Assembly (NCBI GenBank): GCA_016199305.1
Contig: JACQGZ010000198.1
Coordinates: forward strand, 1-9,017
Direction of reading: 5' to 3'
Origin: Armatimonadota bacterium
Lineage (GTDB): Bacteria; Sysuimicrobiota; Sysuimicrobiia; Sysuimicrobiales; Humicultoraceae
Length of the DNA: 9,017 nt
This document shows, piece after piece, positions 1-6,540 of this stretch (position 1 is the stretch's first letter; each line of letters begins with the position of its first letter). The position numbers were made by a program, and so were the translations under genes. The notes below the pieces were generated by a model. That model worked only from the letters and a program-made list of their open reading frames with translations. It searched no databases and was not told the origin of the DNA.

Positions 1-999
1 CTCGGGGAAGCCGCACATCAGGTTCATGTTCTGCACCGCCTGGCCGGCCGCGCCTTTCATCAGGTTGTCGAGGGCCGCAAAGGCGACGATCATGCCGCTC
101 CGCGGATCGACGCGCACCGCCACGTCGGCGAAATTGCTCCCCAAGGTCGCCTTCGTCTGGGGGAGGCTCTCGCCTTCGAGCAGCCGCACGAACGGTTCGC
201 CCGCGTACGCTTCCCGCAGGACCGTCTCCGCCTCCGCCCGCGTAACGGGGCGCGCCGGCTGCAGGTAGGCGGTGGCCAGGAGGCCGCGCGTCATCGGGAT
301 CAGGTGCGGCACAAAGGTCACGGCGGCGTCGGGCGCGATGGCCCGCAGTTCCTGCTCCAGTTCGGCGGTGTGGCGATGCCCCGGGGTGCCGTAGGCGAAG
401 ACGTTCTCGTTGACCTCGGAGAAGTGGGTGCGGGCCCCACCCCCGCGCCCCGCGCCTGAGACGCCGGATTTCGCGTCGACGACGATGGGCTCCGGGCGGA
501 CCAGGCCGCTGCTCAGCAGCGGCGCCACCGCCAGCAGCGCCGCCGTGGGGTAGCAGCCCGGGTTGCCGGCGATGCGGGCGCGGCGGAGCCGGGCGCGATG
601 GAGTTCGGGGAGGCCGTAGACCGCCTGCTCGAGCAGCCCCTCGGCGGTGTGCGGCACCGTGTACCATTGCTCATACACGTCCGGGCTGCGGAAGCGGAAG
701 TCGGCCCCCAGGTCGATCACCTTTGCCCGCTCGCCCAACTGCGGGACGAGCCCCATGGCCATCCCGTTGGGGAGGCCGAGGAAGACCACGTCCGAATCGA
801 CCGCCACCCGCGCCGCATCCAGCGTCTCCGTCCGCGCGTCGAGGAAGCCGCGCACGTTGGGAAAGACCTCGGCGAAGGGTTCGCCCGCCCGCGTGTCGGC
901 CACCAGGTGAGTCAGGCACACCTCCGGGTGTCCCAGGAGGAGGCGCACCACCTCCCCGCCCCCGTAACCCGATGCGCCGATGACACTGACGTTGATCAC
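1..999 (-). CDS. argC: N-acetyl-gamma-glutamyl-phosphate reductase, partial (3' end beyond window)
   Basis: ArgC carries out the NADPH-dependent reduction of N-acetylglutamyl phosphate to N-acetylglutamate semialdehyde in cytoplasmic arginine biosynthesis. The minus-strand frame is open for 333 codons from a GTG at 999 to the window edge with no stop. The family is usually about 345 residues, so only about 10-15 C-terminal residues are missing. The N-terminal dinucleotide-binding loop reads GASGYGGGE (residues 8-16). The catalytic cysteine is C149 in GNPGCYPTA. The conserved GHRH lies at 207-210 and the C-terminal NLMKGAAGQAVQNMNLM is intact. GTG is chosen because the protein then begins VINVSVIGASGYGG, as the family does, and GGAGG lies 7 bases upstream. 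The gene is divergent from ku. A promoter and ARG-box-like sites lie just upstream, consistent with arginine control. Function is near certain; the start is well supported. Confidence 0.96.
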   Translation of the reverse strand, partial: MINVSVIGASGYGGGEVVRLLLGHPEVCLTHLVADTRAGEPFAEVFPNVRGFLDARTETLDAARVAVDSDVVFLGLPNGMAMGLVPQLGERAKVIDLGADFRFRSPDVYEQWYTVPHTAEGLLEQAVYGLPELHRARLRRARIAGNPGCYPTAALLAVAPLLSSGLVRPEPIVVDAKSGVSGAGRGGGARTHFSEVNENVFAYGTPGHRHTAELEQELRAIAPDAAVTFVPHLIPMTRGLLATAYLQPARPVTRAEAETVLREAYAGEPFVRLLEGESLPQTKATLGSNFADVAVRVDPRSGMIVAFAALDNLMKGAAGQAVQNMNLMCGFPE

Positions 1000-1006
1000 G
1001 CTGCCG

Positions 1007-1011
1007 CCTCC
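1007..1011 (-). promoter_or_regulatory. Ribosome binding site that decides the argC GTG start
   Basis: GGAGG on the minus strand lies 7 bases before the GTG at 999. No ATG gives the conserved nucleotide-binding N-terminus, so this site fixes the start. Confidence 0.75.
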
Positions 1012-1044
1012 AGAGGGCGCGGGCCACGCCGGCCCTGTTCGGGA

Positions 1045-1083
1045 AATGAATCAATGTTACATGATGCTGAATATTCTTGCAAG
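1045..1083. promoter_or_regulatory. Candidate tandem ARG boxes (ArgR/AhrC operator)
   Basis: Two TGAAT motifs begin at 1047 and 1068, exactly 21 bases apart, the centre-to-centre distance typical of paired 18-bp ARG boxes. Aligned to the E. coli-type pattern WNTNAATWWWWATTNANW, box 1 (1045-1062) matches 11 of 14 defined positions and box 2 (1066-1083) matches 9 of 14. Box 2 contains the palindrome GAATATTC. Both boxes overlay the argC promoter hexamers, where a repressor would block RNA polymerase. No ArgR gene is visible in the window, so the regulator is inferred. Confidence 0.4.
1054..1082 (-). promoter_or_regulatory. Candidate sigma70/sigmaA promoter of argC
   Basis: On the minus strand TTGCAA (1077-1082) and TAACAT (1054-1059) are separated by exactly 17 bases. 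Each hexamer matches consensus at 4 of 6 positions. The region is an AT-rich island in otherwise GC-rich DNA. Transcription would start about 1045-1048, giving a leader of roughly 45-50 bases before argC. The spacing and position are seen directly; promoter activity is inferred. Confidence 0.5.
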
Positions 1084-1216
1084 AGCAGGTGCGGGCGTGG
1101 TCGAGAGGGGATGAGGAGGGGACGGCCGCTTCGGGAGGAAAAATGGAAGAGCGCCGTCGAACGCCCCGTCGCGGCGGTCTGCGCCGGCGGGCAACCCGAG
1201 GAGGCAGGTGTGAGCG

Positions 1217-2020
1217 ATGCGACCGATCTGGTCAGGGACGCTGGCCTTTGGCCTCGTCACGATCCCGGTGAAACTCTACTCCGCCGTCGAGAGCAGCAGC
1301 GAGGTGAGTTTCCGCCTGCTCGACCGCGAGACCCTCACCCCGATCAAGGAGATCCGCGTCAACCCCGAAACCAAGGAGGAGATCCCCTGGGAGCGGATCG
1401 TGCGCGGCGTCGAGCACGCGAAGGAGAAATATGTGGCCCTCACCTCCGAAGAACTGAAGTCCCTCCCCCTCCCCACCGCCCACACCGTCGAACTGCTGGG
1501 GTTCGTGGACGCCGAGGAGATCAGCCCGCTGTACTTCGACAAGGCCTACTATCTGGGACCGGGCAAGGGCGGGGAGAAGGCGTATGAATTGCTGCGCCGC
1601 ACGCTGGAGGAGGAAGGGAAGGTGGGACTGGGCAAGGTGGCGATCCGCACCCGCGAGCACCTGGCGGCGGTCCGCCCCACCGACGGGGCGCTGGTGATGC
1701 AGACCCTCTACTACGCCGATGAGGTGCGCGCCGCCGACGAGATCCCGGACCTGCCGAAGAACGTGCGCGTCCTCCCCGCCGAGCGGAAGATGGCGGAGCA
1801 GCTGATCGGCAGCATGGTCACGAGATTCGATCCGGCGGAATACAAGAGCGACTACCAGCAGGCGCTGCGCAAACTGATCAAGGCGAAGATGGCCGGGCGC
1901 ACCCTGCCCGAACCGCAGGCGCCGCGCAAGGTGATCGACCTCCAGGAGGCGCTAAGGGCCAGCCTGGCCCGCATGCGTAGCGGGGCGAAACCGGCGCGCC
2001 GCCGGGCCGCCACCGGTTGA
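1217..2020 (+). CDS. ku: Bacterial Ku, non-homologous end-joining DNA-end binding protein
   Basis: The 267-residue protein is a normal-length bacterial Ku, a homodimeric ring that threads onto double-strand ends and recruits LigD or another ligase. The N-terminus MRPIWSGTLAFGLVTIPVKL is the family signature. Further hallmarks are IPWERIVRGVEHAKEKYVAL (56-75), the YFDKAYYLGP strand (106-115) and MQTLYYADEVR (161-171). The end of the core is KMAEQLIGSMVTRFDP (191-206). The C-terminus (about 240-267) is a short basic tail ending in KPARRRAATG, the part that contacts DNA or partners in other Ku proteins. The ATG at 1217 is the only start giving the conserved N-terminus. GAGGAGG (1198-1204) lies 12 bases upstream, slightly far. 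No ligD is present in the window. Ku converges with the solute-binding-protein fragment, with 50 bases between stop codons. Confidence 0.96.
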   Translation: MRPIWSGTLAFGLVTIPVKLYSAVESSSEVSFRLLDRETLTPIKEIRVNPETKEEIPWERIVRGVEHAKEKYVALTSEELKSLPLPTAHTVELLGFVDAEEISPLYFDKAYYLGPGKGGEKAYELLRRTLEEEGKVGLGKVAIRTREHLAAVRPTDGALVMQTLYYADEVRAADEIPDLPKNVRVLPAERKMAEQLIGSMVTRFDPAEYKSDYQQALRKLIKAKMAGRTLPEPQAPRKVIDLQEALRASLARMRSGAKPARRRAATG

Positions 2021-2070
2021 CGGCTGCGATGCCTGCCCCAGCCTCGCGCCGGTCTGAACCCGTCGGCGGC

Positions 2071-2835
2071 CTAGCGTCCGACGAACCACCACACAGGGAC
2101 GAGAACCGCGTCGTCCAAGAGGCGCCGTTCGGCTTCTTGAAACAGCCGGCTCTTCGTTTGCCTGTCTGAAACAGCACGCGCTCGTTCTATCAGGGCATCG
2201 ATTTCCGGATTTCTGTACCCAAACCGGTTGAACTCTCCCTTGGAGTGGACCAGGGCCTCAAGAAACGTTCCCCGAGAGCACCCCACCGTATCCCAGCGAA
2301 TTCCCCAGTACGACATCTTCACCACAGGGAGGGTGGCGATGCGGTCGAAGGCCCCATAATTCCCAAACTCTCGCAAAGTCACACGTAGGCCTACGGCCGA
2401 CAGGTTGGCAGAGAGGATGTCGAGCTCTTGCCTTAGCACGTCCACCTGTGTCAAGAGTGACAGATACCAAAGTCCGAGTTCGCCCAGTTCGTCGGGCTTG
2501 TTGCCGCTTTGGGCAAGAAGGTCCCGCGCCGCCTGAGGACTGTACTGCAGGGTCCGGGGGACAGGATTGTGTCCCAGACAGCCGGGCGGCTCCACGCCCG
2601 TCGCCACGGCGTTGTTGCCCGCGGCAGCGATCCGGCCCCGGTCGATCGCGGCCGCCACTGCCCGGCGAGCCAGCACATCACTGAAGGGAGGAATCGTGGT
2701 GTTGAACCCGACGAACCAGACCAGGACGATCGCGGCCGGCTGGCCGGCGGCCGGTACCGTCAAGAGCAGAACTGCCAGCAGCATCGCGATCAACGTGCGA
2801 CCGACAGCCAGAGGCCCCTGCGCTACCCATTTCAC
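2071..2835 (-). CDS. Exported remnant or mini-protein: signal peptide joined to the C-terminal lobe of a family 5 solute-binding protein
   Basis: Residues 1-32 form a signal peptide: positively charged start, then the hydrophobic run LIAMLLAVLLLTVPAA. From about residue 41 the sequence matches the second half of DppA/OppA-type peptide-binding proteins (SBP_bac_5). Landmarks are FNTTIPPFSDVLARRAV (44-60), AIDR (63-66), YSPQAARDLLAQSG (98-111), ANLSAVGLRV (143-152), NRFGYRNPEIDALIERAR (203-220) and ERRLLDDAVLVPVW (236-249). Full-length members have about 500-550 residues, so this 254-residue protein lacks the whole N-terminal lobe. It also stops before the usual C-terminal segment. The GTG at 2835 is the first start after an in-frame TGA, with AAGGAGG 10 bases upstream. 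No stop or frameshift interrupts the frame. The upstream neighbour, 103 bases away on the same strand, is a secreted protease. Peptide transport is unlikely as it stands. It may be an internal-deletion relic or a distinct small secreted protein. Confidence 0.75.
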   Translation of the reverse strand: MKWVAQGPLAVGRTLIAMLLAVLLLTVPAAGQPAAIVLVWFVGFNTTIPPFSDVLARRAVAAAIDRGRIAAAGNNAVATGVEPPGCLGHNPVPRTLQYSPQAARDLLAQSGNKPDELGELGLWYLSLLTQVDVLRQELDILSANLSAVGLRVTLREFGNYGAFDRIATLPVVKMSYWGIRWDTVGCSRGTFLEALVHSKGEFNRFGYRNPEIDALIERARAVSDRQTKSRLFQEAERRLLDDAVLVPVWWFVGR

Positions 2836-2845
2836 GGATCATCGC

Positions 2846-2852
2846 CCTCCTT
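2846..2852 (-). promoter_or_regulatory. Ribosome binding site for the solute-binding-protein fragment
   Basis: AAGGAGG on the minus strand lies 10 bases before the GTG at 2835. An ATG at 2842 lies closer but is out of frame, so the site supports the GTG start. A strong site suggests the shortened gene is still translated. Confidence 0.6.
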
Positions 2853-2938
2853 CTCCCCGACGCATCCCCCCCACGGCGAGGACGCGAACGGCCTCACCCG
2901 ATCCTCTTCGCTGCGCCGCCAGCGGCCGCCCCGGCCGG

Positions 2939-4828
2939 TCATCGCCGCGACCCCACCCCCACCATGACGACCCGGTCGCTCGACGACGGGCTATCGAGCA
3001 CGATCGCAATGCCCAAGCTCGGCCAGGTCAGCGTCGGCGATCCGCTCGGAGTTTGGCCGGTCACATAGGCCGATCCGAATTCCACCTTGAACGTGTCCAC
3101 CGACACGCCAACCGAGTTCCCCGCGCTCGTGCGCATCGAGGGGATGGAGGTGTTGATCCACGTCACGGCCCGGGCCCCGGCCGGGACGTACACCCAGACG
3201 GCTCCGGACAACTCGGGAAAGTCCCACCGGTAATAGGTCTCAGGCCCGCGGCTCGCTTCCGTGCCCGTCTGATCGTAGCGACGGCCCATCACGGCGATGA
3301 CGTCGTCAAGCGACATCCCGAGCTTCACCGGCCCCACACCCTCACCGGGACTGAGCAGCCGGTCCGCGCGCAGGGCGGCCGCCCCGACGAGACTCGGTGA
3401 TGGGGGCGCGGGAGCCGGAGTCGGAGGAATGGGAGAGGGCGATGGTGGGGCCGGGGTTGGAGTCGGGGGCGCGGGAGTCGGCGGAGGCGGTGGGGCGGCT
3501 TGCTGCGGGGATGGAGCCCCCGCCGGGACAGTCACTGACAGTAAGTCGTCGACAAAGCGCTCCCGAGTGTCGGGATCCTCCCAGACGACGCGGACCGCTC
3601 CCATCCCGGGCGCCCACCAAGCGGTCTCAAGGCTTCTCCAGGGCCGCGACTGCGTGCCCCGAACCTCGACGCCCTGCGTGATCTCCACAATCTTGATGGT
3701 GGGAGAAAACGCCCCCGCGGGCACCGTCACGACTTCATTGGCGGCCTCGATCCGCACGTCGACTGTGGCCTGGCGCCGGATCCCTTCCGCGATGTTCTCG
3801 GCGCGCCAGCGATAGCGCCAGGACCAGCCGACCACCGGAGGAAACGACCAGGTGAGGGCCCCGTCGTAGGTGGTACTCCACGACCCTCCCACACTGCTGA
3901 GAGCATACAGACCGTCTGCGTCGAGGTAGTTTCTCCCTTCGACACCATCGCTCGTGCGCACTATGTAGATGAGAGCGCCGACAAAGGCCTGCACCTGCGT
4001 GACTTCGCTGCTCACTTCGCGAACGGATGGGCGGCCGCCGGTCGTCCCGGGCTCGTACGCTCGTCGCCAGAGCCTTCTCCGTCCCACCGTCACCGGAGGG
4101 ACGTACTCGAGACCGCTGATCTTGAATTCCCTATGGCGGGCGCCGCCCGGGCGGGACGATGCAGTGGCCATGGGGCGAACGCTGTTGATGGCCGTCACAC
4201 CACCAATCTTCCTCATCGGCCCCGTCACGAAGGTCGCCAGGCCGACGACACGGCCCGCCCGATCCACGACCGGCCCACCGCTATTGCCCGGTTCGATGGC
4301 GGCATCCGTCTGAATCCATCCGGGCCGCAGCGCGCTAACGATCCCCCGCGTCACCGTCACCTCCTCCGTGCTCACCAGGCCCGGAAAGCCTAGGACCAAG
4401 AGCTCCTGCCCCTGGCGCAGGGTATCTGAATTCCCCAGGGCCAAGGTGGGGAGGCCAGCGGCGTTGATCTTGAGCACCGCGGCATCTGTCGTCGTCTCGA
4501 GTCGGGCGCCGGCATACTCCACTCGCCGGATATAGTCGACTACGGTTGCAGGAAACGACCGCCTGTCGGGAAGCGTCACCGTAATCTCGATGGCCCCCTC
4601 CACGACATGGTGATTCGTCAGAACGTACCCCGACGGATCGAAAATGAAACCCGATCCGTGACCCCCGCCCCCCAGCACATGCTTGGTCGAAACCACCACG
4701 ACGGCTGGCTTGATGCGGGCAATGAGATCCTCCAGCTGCGCGTGACCGGGCGGAGCGGGGGCAAGCAGGAGCGTCAGCGTGAGCCCGCAGACGAGGGCGA
4801 CGGCCAGAGCGGGACGGGGCTTTCGCAT
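2939..4828 (-). CDS. Secreted HtrA-class (S1C) trypsin-like serine protease with extra C-terminal domains and no PDZ
   Basis: Residues 1-30 are a signal peptide ending PPGHA before Q31. Residues 31 to about 222 are a trypsin-like S1C peptidase: GSGFIF (58-63), catalytic H74 in TNHHVV, D115 in TTDAAVLKI, and S183 in EPGNSGGPVV. All three triad residues are present, so it should be active outside the membrane. Usual HtrA/DegP proteins then carry PDZ domains; none is seen. Instead residues about 296-437 resemble TapB/DUF3108-like beta-rich domains (PPVVGWSWRYRW, then VTVPAGAF, then WWAPGMGAVRVVWEDPD). A Pro/Ala/Thr/Ser linker follows (446-480). The C-terminal domain (485-629) holds two LGMS-type half-repeats. 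The ATG at 4828 gives a proper signal peptide, but its ribosome binding site is weak. It is followed by the solute-binding-protein fragment on the same strand, possibly co-transcribed. The protease call is firm; assignment of the accessory domains is by eye, and the substrate is unknown. Confidence 0.88.
   Translation of the reverse strand: MRKPRPALAVALVCGLTLTLLLAPAPPGHAQLEDLIARIKPAVVVVSTKHVLGGGGHGSGFIFDPSGYVLTNHHVVEGAIEITVTLPDRRSFPATVVDYIRRVEYAGARLETTTDAAVLKINAAGLPTLALGNSDTLRQGQELLVLGFPGLVSTEEVTVTRGIVSALRPGWIQTDAAIEPGNSGGPVVDRAGRVVGLATFVTGPMRKIGGVTAINSVRPMATASSRPGGARHREFKISGLEYVPPVTVGRRRLWRRAYEPGTTGGRPSVREVSSEVTQVQAFVGALIYIVRTSDGVEGRNYLDADGLYALSSVGGSWSTTYDGALTWSFPPVVGWSWRYRWRAENIAEGIRRQATVDVRIEAANEVVTVPAGAFSPTIKIVEITQGVEVRGTQSRPWRSLETAWWAPGMGAVRVVWEDPDTRERFVDDLLSVTVPAGAPSPQQAAPPPPPTPAPPTPTPAPPSPSPIPPTPAPAPPSPSLVGAAALRADRLLSPGEGVGPVKLGMSLDDVIAVMGRRYDQTGTEASRGPETYYRWDFPELSGAVWVYVPAGARAVTWINTSIPSMRTSAGNSVGVSVDTFKVEFGSAYVTGQTPSGSPTLTWPSLGIAIVLDSPSSSDRVVMVGVGSRR
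3389..3493 (-). repeat. Proline-rich low-complexity linker coding repeat
   Basis: This stretch encodes residues 446-480 of the protease, imperfect PTPAPP / PPSPSP units made almost only of Pro, Ala, Thr and Ser. It is typical of an extended flexible spacer, here separating the TapB-like region from the C-terminal domain. The plus strand shows a matching run of G-rich triplets. Such repeats can vary in length between strains. Confidence 0.8.
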
Positions 4829-4870
4829 GATCCACTATGACCTGCCCCGACACTGTTGCTTCTAGTCCCG

Positions 4871-4897
4871 ATTCCCGACCTGGCGGCAGCCGGGAAT
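4871..4897 (-). terminator. Hairpin downstream of rsmE, possible terminator without a T-run
   Basis: A perfect 7-bp inverted repeat, ATTCCCG (4871-4877) with CGGGAAT (4891-4897), has a 13-base interior containing CTG/CAG that can pair again around CCGC. It begins 18 bases after the rsmE stop and ends 43 bases before the protease ATG. No T-run follows on either strand, so intrinsic termination is uncertain. It may instead stabilise the 3' end of the heat-shock cluster transcript or act with Rho. Confidence 0.35.
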
Positions 4898-4914
4898 GGC
4901 GCCGCACTTCCGAC

Positions 4915-5637
4915 TCAGGAACGCAACGTCAGTTCATACAACACCATCGCCGCGGCCACCAGCCCGGCGGTCTCCGTGCGCAGGGTCAGCGGTCCCAGCG
5001 AGACGGGGTGCGCCCCGCGGGCGCGGGCCGCCTCCACCTCCTCCGGCGCCCATCCGCCCTCCGGGCCGATCAGGATGGCGACGGCCGGCGCACGCCGCTG
5101 TGCGGCCAGCACAGAGCCGATGAGGCGCGTCCGCTCACCCTCCCAGGGCATCAGGACGAGCGCATCGGTCAGCAGCGGCCACACCTCCTCCAGCGGGCGC
5201 GGCGCTTCCACGGCGGGAACCGTGCTGCGCCCGCTCTGCGCCGCGGCGGCGGTGGCGATGCGACGCCATCGCTCGACCCGCCCGGCGGCGGGCCGGCCCA
5301 CGGCACGGCGGGTGAGGACGGGGAGGAAGGCGTCAATGCCCAGTTCGGCGCCCATCCGCACGATCGCGTCCATCTTTGTGCCTTTGGGCACCGCCTGCAC
5401 CAGGATCAGACGGAGGGACGAGCGATGTCCAGTCCGTTGCTCCACGATCTTTCCTTCCACCGCCCCGCCGCCGACCGCGGTGAGTTCCACCAGATAGTCC
5501 GCTCCAAGTCCGTCGAAGAGGACAATCCGCTCCCCCGGGCGCATGCGCAAGACGTCCGCGACATGATGCGCCTGCGGCGCTGGAAGGGTCACTCGGTCGC
5601 CTTGGAGCGACTCCGGCGGGATGGGGAGGCGGTGCAT
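4915..5637 (-). CDS. rsmE: 16S rRNA (uracil(1498)-N(3))-methyltransferase
   Basis: RsmE methylates N3 of U1498 of 16S rRNA in the assembled small subunit, using S-adenosylmethionine. The 240 residues match the usual length. Residues 1 to about 70 form the PUA-like RNA-binding domain, with HHVADVLRMRPGE at 24-36. The rest is a SPOUT (trefoil-knot) methyltransferase. Its marks are KGTKMDAIVRMGAELGI (85-101), QSGRSTVP (134-141), the knot loop LIGPEGGWAPEEVE (189-202) and LGPLTLRTETA (214-224). The residue before QSGR is Ala where many members have Glu. The ATG directly abuts the prmA stop (TGAATG) with no clear ribosome binding site, which points to translational coupling. It is the last gene of the hrcA-dnaJ-prmA-rsmE cluster. 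Confidence 0.95.
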   Translation of the reverse strand: MHRLPIPPESLQGDRVTLPAPQAHHVADVLRMRPGERIVLFDGLGADYLVELTAVGGGAVEGKIVEQRTGHRSSLRLILVQAVPKGTKMDAIVRMGAELGIDAFLPVLTRRAVGRPAAGRVERWRRIATAAAAQSGRSTVPAVEAPRPLEEVWPLLTDALVLMPWEGERTRLIGSVLAAQRRAPAVAILIGPEGGWAPEEVEAARARGAHPVSLGPLTLRTETAGLVAAAMVLYELTLRS

Positions 5638-6540
5638 TCAGGACGCACGGGCGACCAGGGCCCGCCACTCCTCCGCGGCGCGCTCTTCGGCGACGAAGAG
5701 TCCGGCGCGTTCAAAGGCATCACGGACGCGCCCGGCGGCGGGTTCGACGATGCCGGAGGCGACGACTGCACCGCCCGGACGCAGCCGGGAGGGAATGGTG
5801 CGAGCCATCTCCTCCAGGATGTCTGCGGTGAGGTTGGCCACCACGAGATCCACGGGCGACACGACCGGGTCGAGGAAGTGGCCGGCCGTCACCGTCACGC
5901 GGTCCGCCACGCCGTTCTGTGCGACGTTGGCGGCGGCCACCCGCACCGCCACGGGATCGTGATCCACCGCCGTCACCCGCGCGGCGCCGAGTTTCGCCGC
6001 GGCGATGGCCAGGATGCCGGAGCCCGTCCCGATATCAGCGACCGTCCCGCCGGGCCGCAGCCGTTCCTCCAGCAACACCAGGCATAACCGCGTAGAGGCG
6101 TGCAGGCCGCTGCCGAAGGCCATCCCCGGATCCAGGCGGATCACGACCTCACCAGGCCGCCCATCCGGCTCCTCCCACGCAGGAACGATCAGAACCCGCC
6201 GGCCGACGCGAAATGGCCGGAAGTGGGTCTTCCACGCCGAGGCCCAGGCCTCTTCCGCCACCTCTTCGGTCGTGAGCACCGGCGCCGCCTCGCCCAGACC
6301 GAACCCCGGGAGGGTGGCCAGGCGCGCGCGGAGCGCCTCCAGCACGCCGTCGGGCGCGACCGCCAGGGGAAGATAGGCGCGGAGGCGCACCGTACCTCCG
6401 CGCCCGTCCTCCTCGATCACGCCCCCCGTGCCTGCCTCGTGCAGCAGAGCGGCCGCCGCCTCCACGGCGTCGGGGGAGACGGTCAGGGTGAGGACGAGGT
6501 AGCGCGGGACTACTGGAGCAGATCCTTCATCTTCTTCCAC
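5638..6540 (-). CDS. prmA: Ribosomal protein L11 methyltransferase
   Basis: PrmA adds methyl groups to lysines and the N-terminus of ribosomal protein L11. The 300 residues fit the family. The N-terminal L11-recognition domain (about 12-75) begins with PRYLVLTLTVSPDAVE. Then come EEAWASAWKTHFRPFRVG (96-113) and the hallmark loop DPGMAFGSGLHAST (137-150), a variant of the commoner DPGMAFGTGTHPTT. The SAM-binding motif is VADIGTGSGILAIA (167-180), the acidic end of the next strand is AVDHDP (191-196), and VVANLTADIL (213-222) follows. The start is a GTG at 6540 inside the last codons of dnaJ, giving a 31-base overlap. GGAGGT lies just upstream and no later start keeps the N-terminal domain. Translation is probably coupled to dnaJ and, through the abutting TGA-ATG, to rsmE. 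Confidence 0.95.
   Translation of the reverse strand: MEEDEGSAPVVPRYLVLTLTVSPDAVEAAAALLHEAGTGGVIEEDGRGGTVRLRAYLPLAVAPDGVLEALRARLATLPGFGLGEAAPVLTTEEVAEEAWASAWKTHFRPFRVGRRVLIVPAWEEPDGRPGEVVIRLDPGMAFGSGLHASTRLCLVLLEERLRPGGTVADIGTGSGILAIAAAKLGAARVTAVDHDPVAVRVAAANVAQNGVADRVTVTAGHFLDPVVSPVDLVVANLTADILEEMARTIPSRLRPGGAVVASGIVEPAAGRVRDAFERAGLFVAEERAAEEWRALVARAS

Noticed and set aside
598..1587. Plus-strand open frame of 329 codons across argC and ku
   Set aside because: It runs antisense to argC and then out of frame through ku, so it is a composition artefact.
2021..2070. Terminator between the convergent ku and solute-binding-fragment genes
   Set aside because: The 50 bases hold only a 4-bp stem (GCCG/CGGC) and no T-run.
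2875..2898. Possible hairpin GGCGAGG / CCTCACC between the protease and the solute-binding fragment
   Set aside because: The stem needs a wobble pair, the loop is ten bases and no T-run follows, so I do not call it a terminator or attenuator.
2567..3400. Plus-strand open frame of 277 codons opposite the solute-binding fragment and protease
   Set aside because: It is antisense to two frames with clear domain matches, and its residue content is typical of a shadow.
3297..3815. Plus-strand frame with a glycine/valine-rich repeat (GGAGVGGGGG)
   Set aside because: The repeat is only the reverse reading of the proline-rich linker of the protease.
4335..4907. Minus-strand 190-codon frame overlapping the start of the protease
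   Set aside because: It is the shifted frame of the protease; the protease frame carries the signal peptide and catalytic motifs.
4829..4914. Possible promoter for the protease gene
   Set aside because: Only a weak -10-like CATAGT was found and no convincing -35, so no promoter is claimed.
4837..6087. Long plus-strand open frame of 416 codons across rsmE and prmA
   Set aside because: It lies opposite two well-recognised genes, has no family features, and is Arg/Pro/Gly/His-rich as expected of antisense frames in GC-rich DNA.
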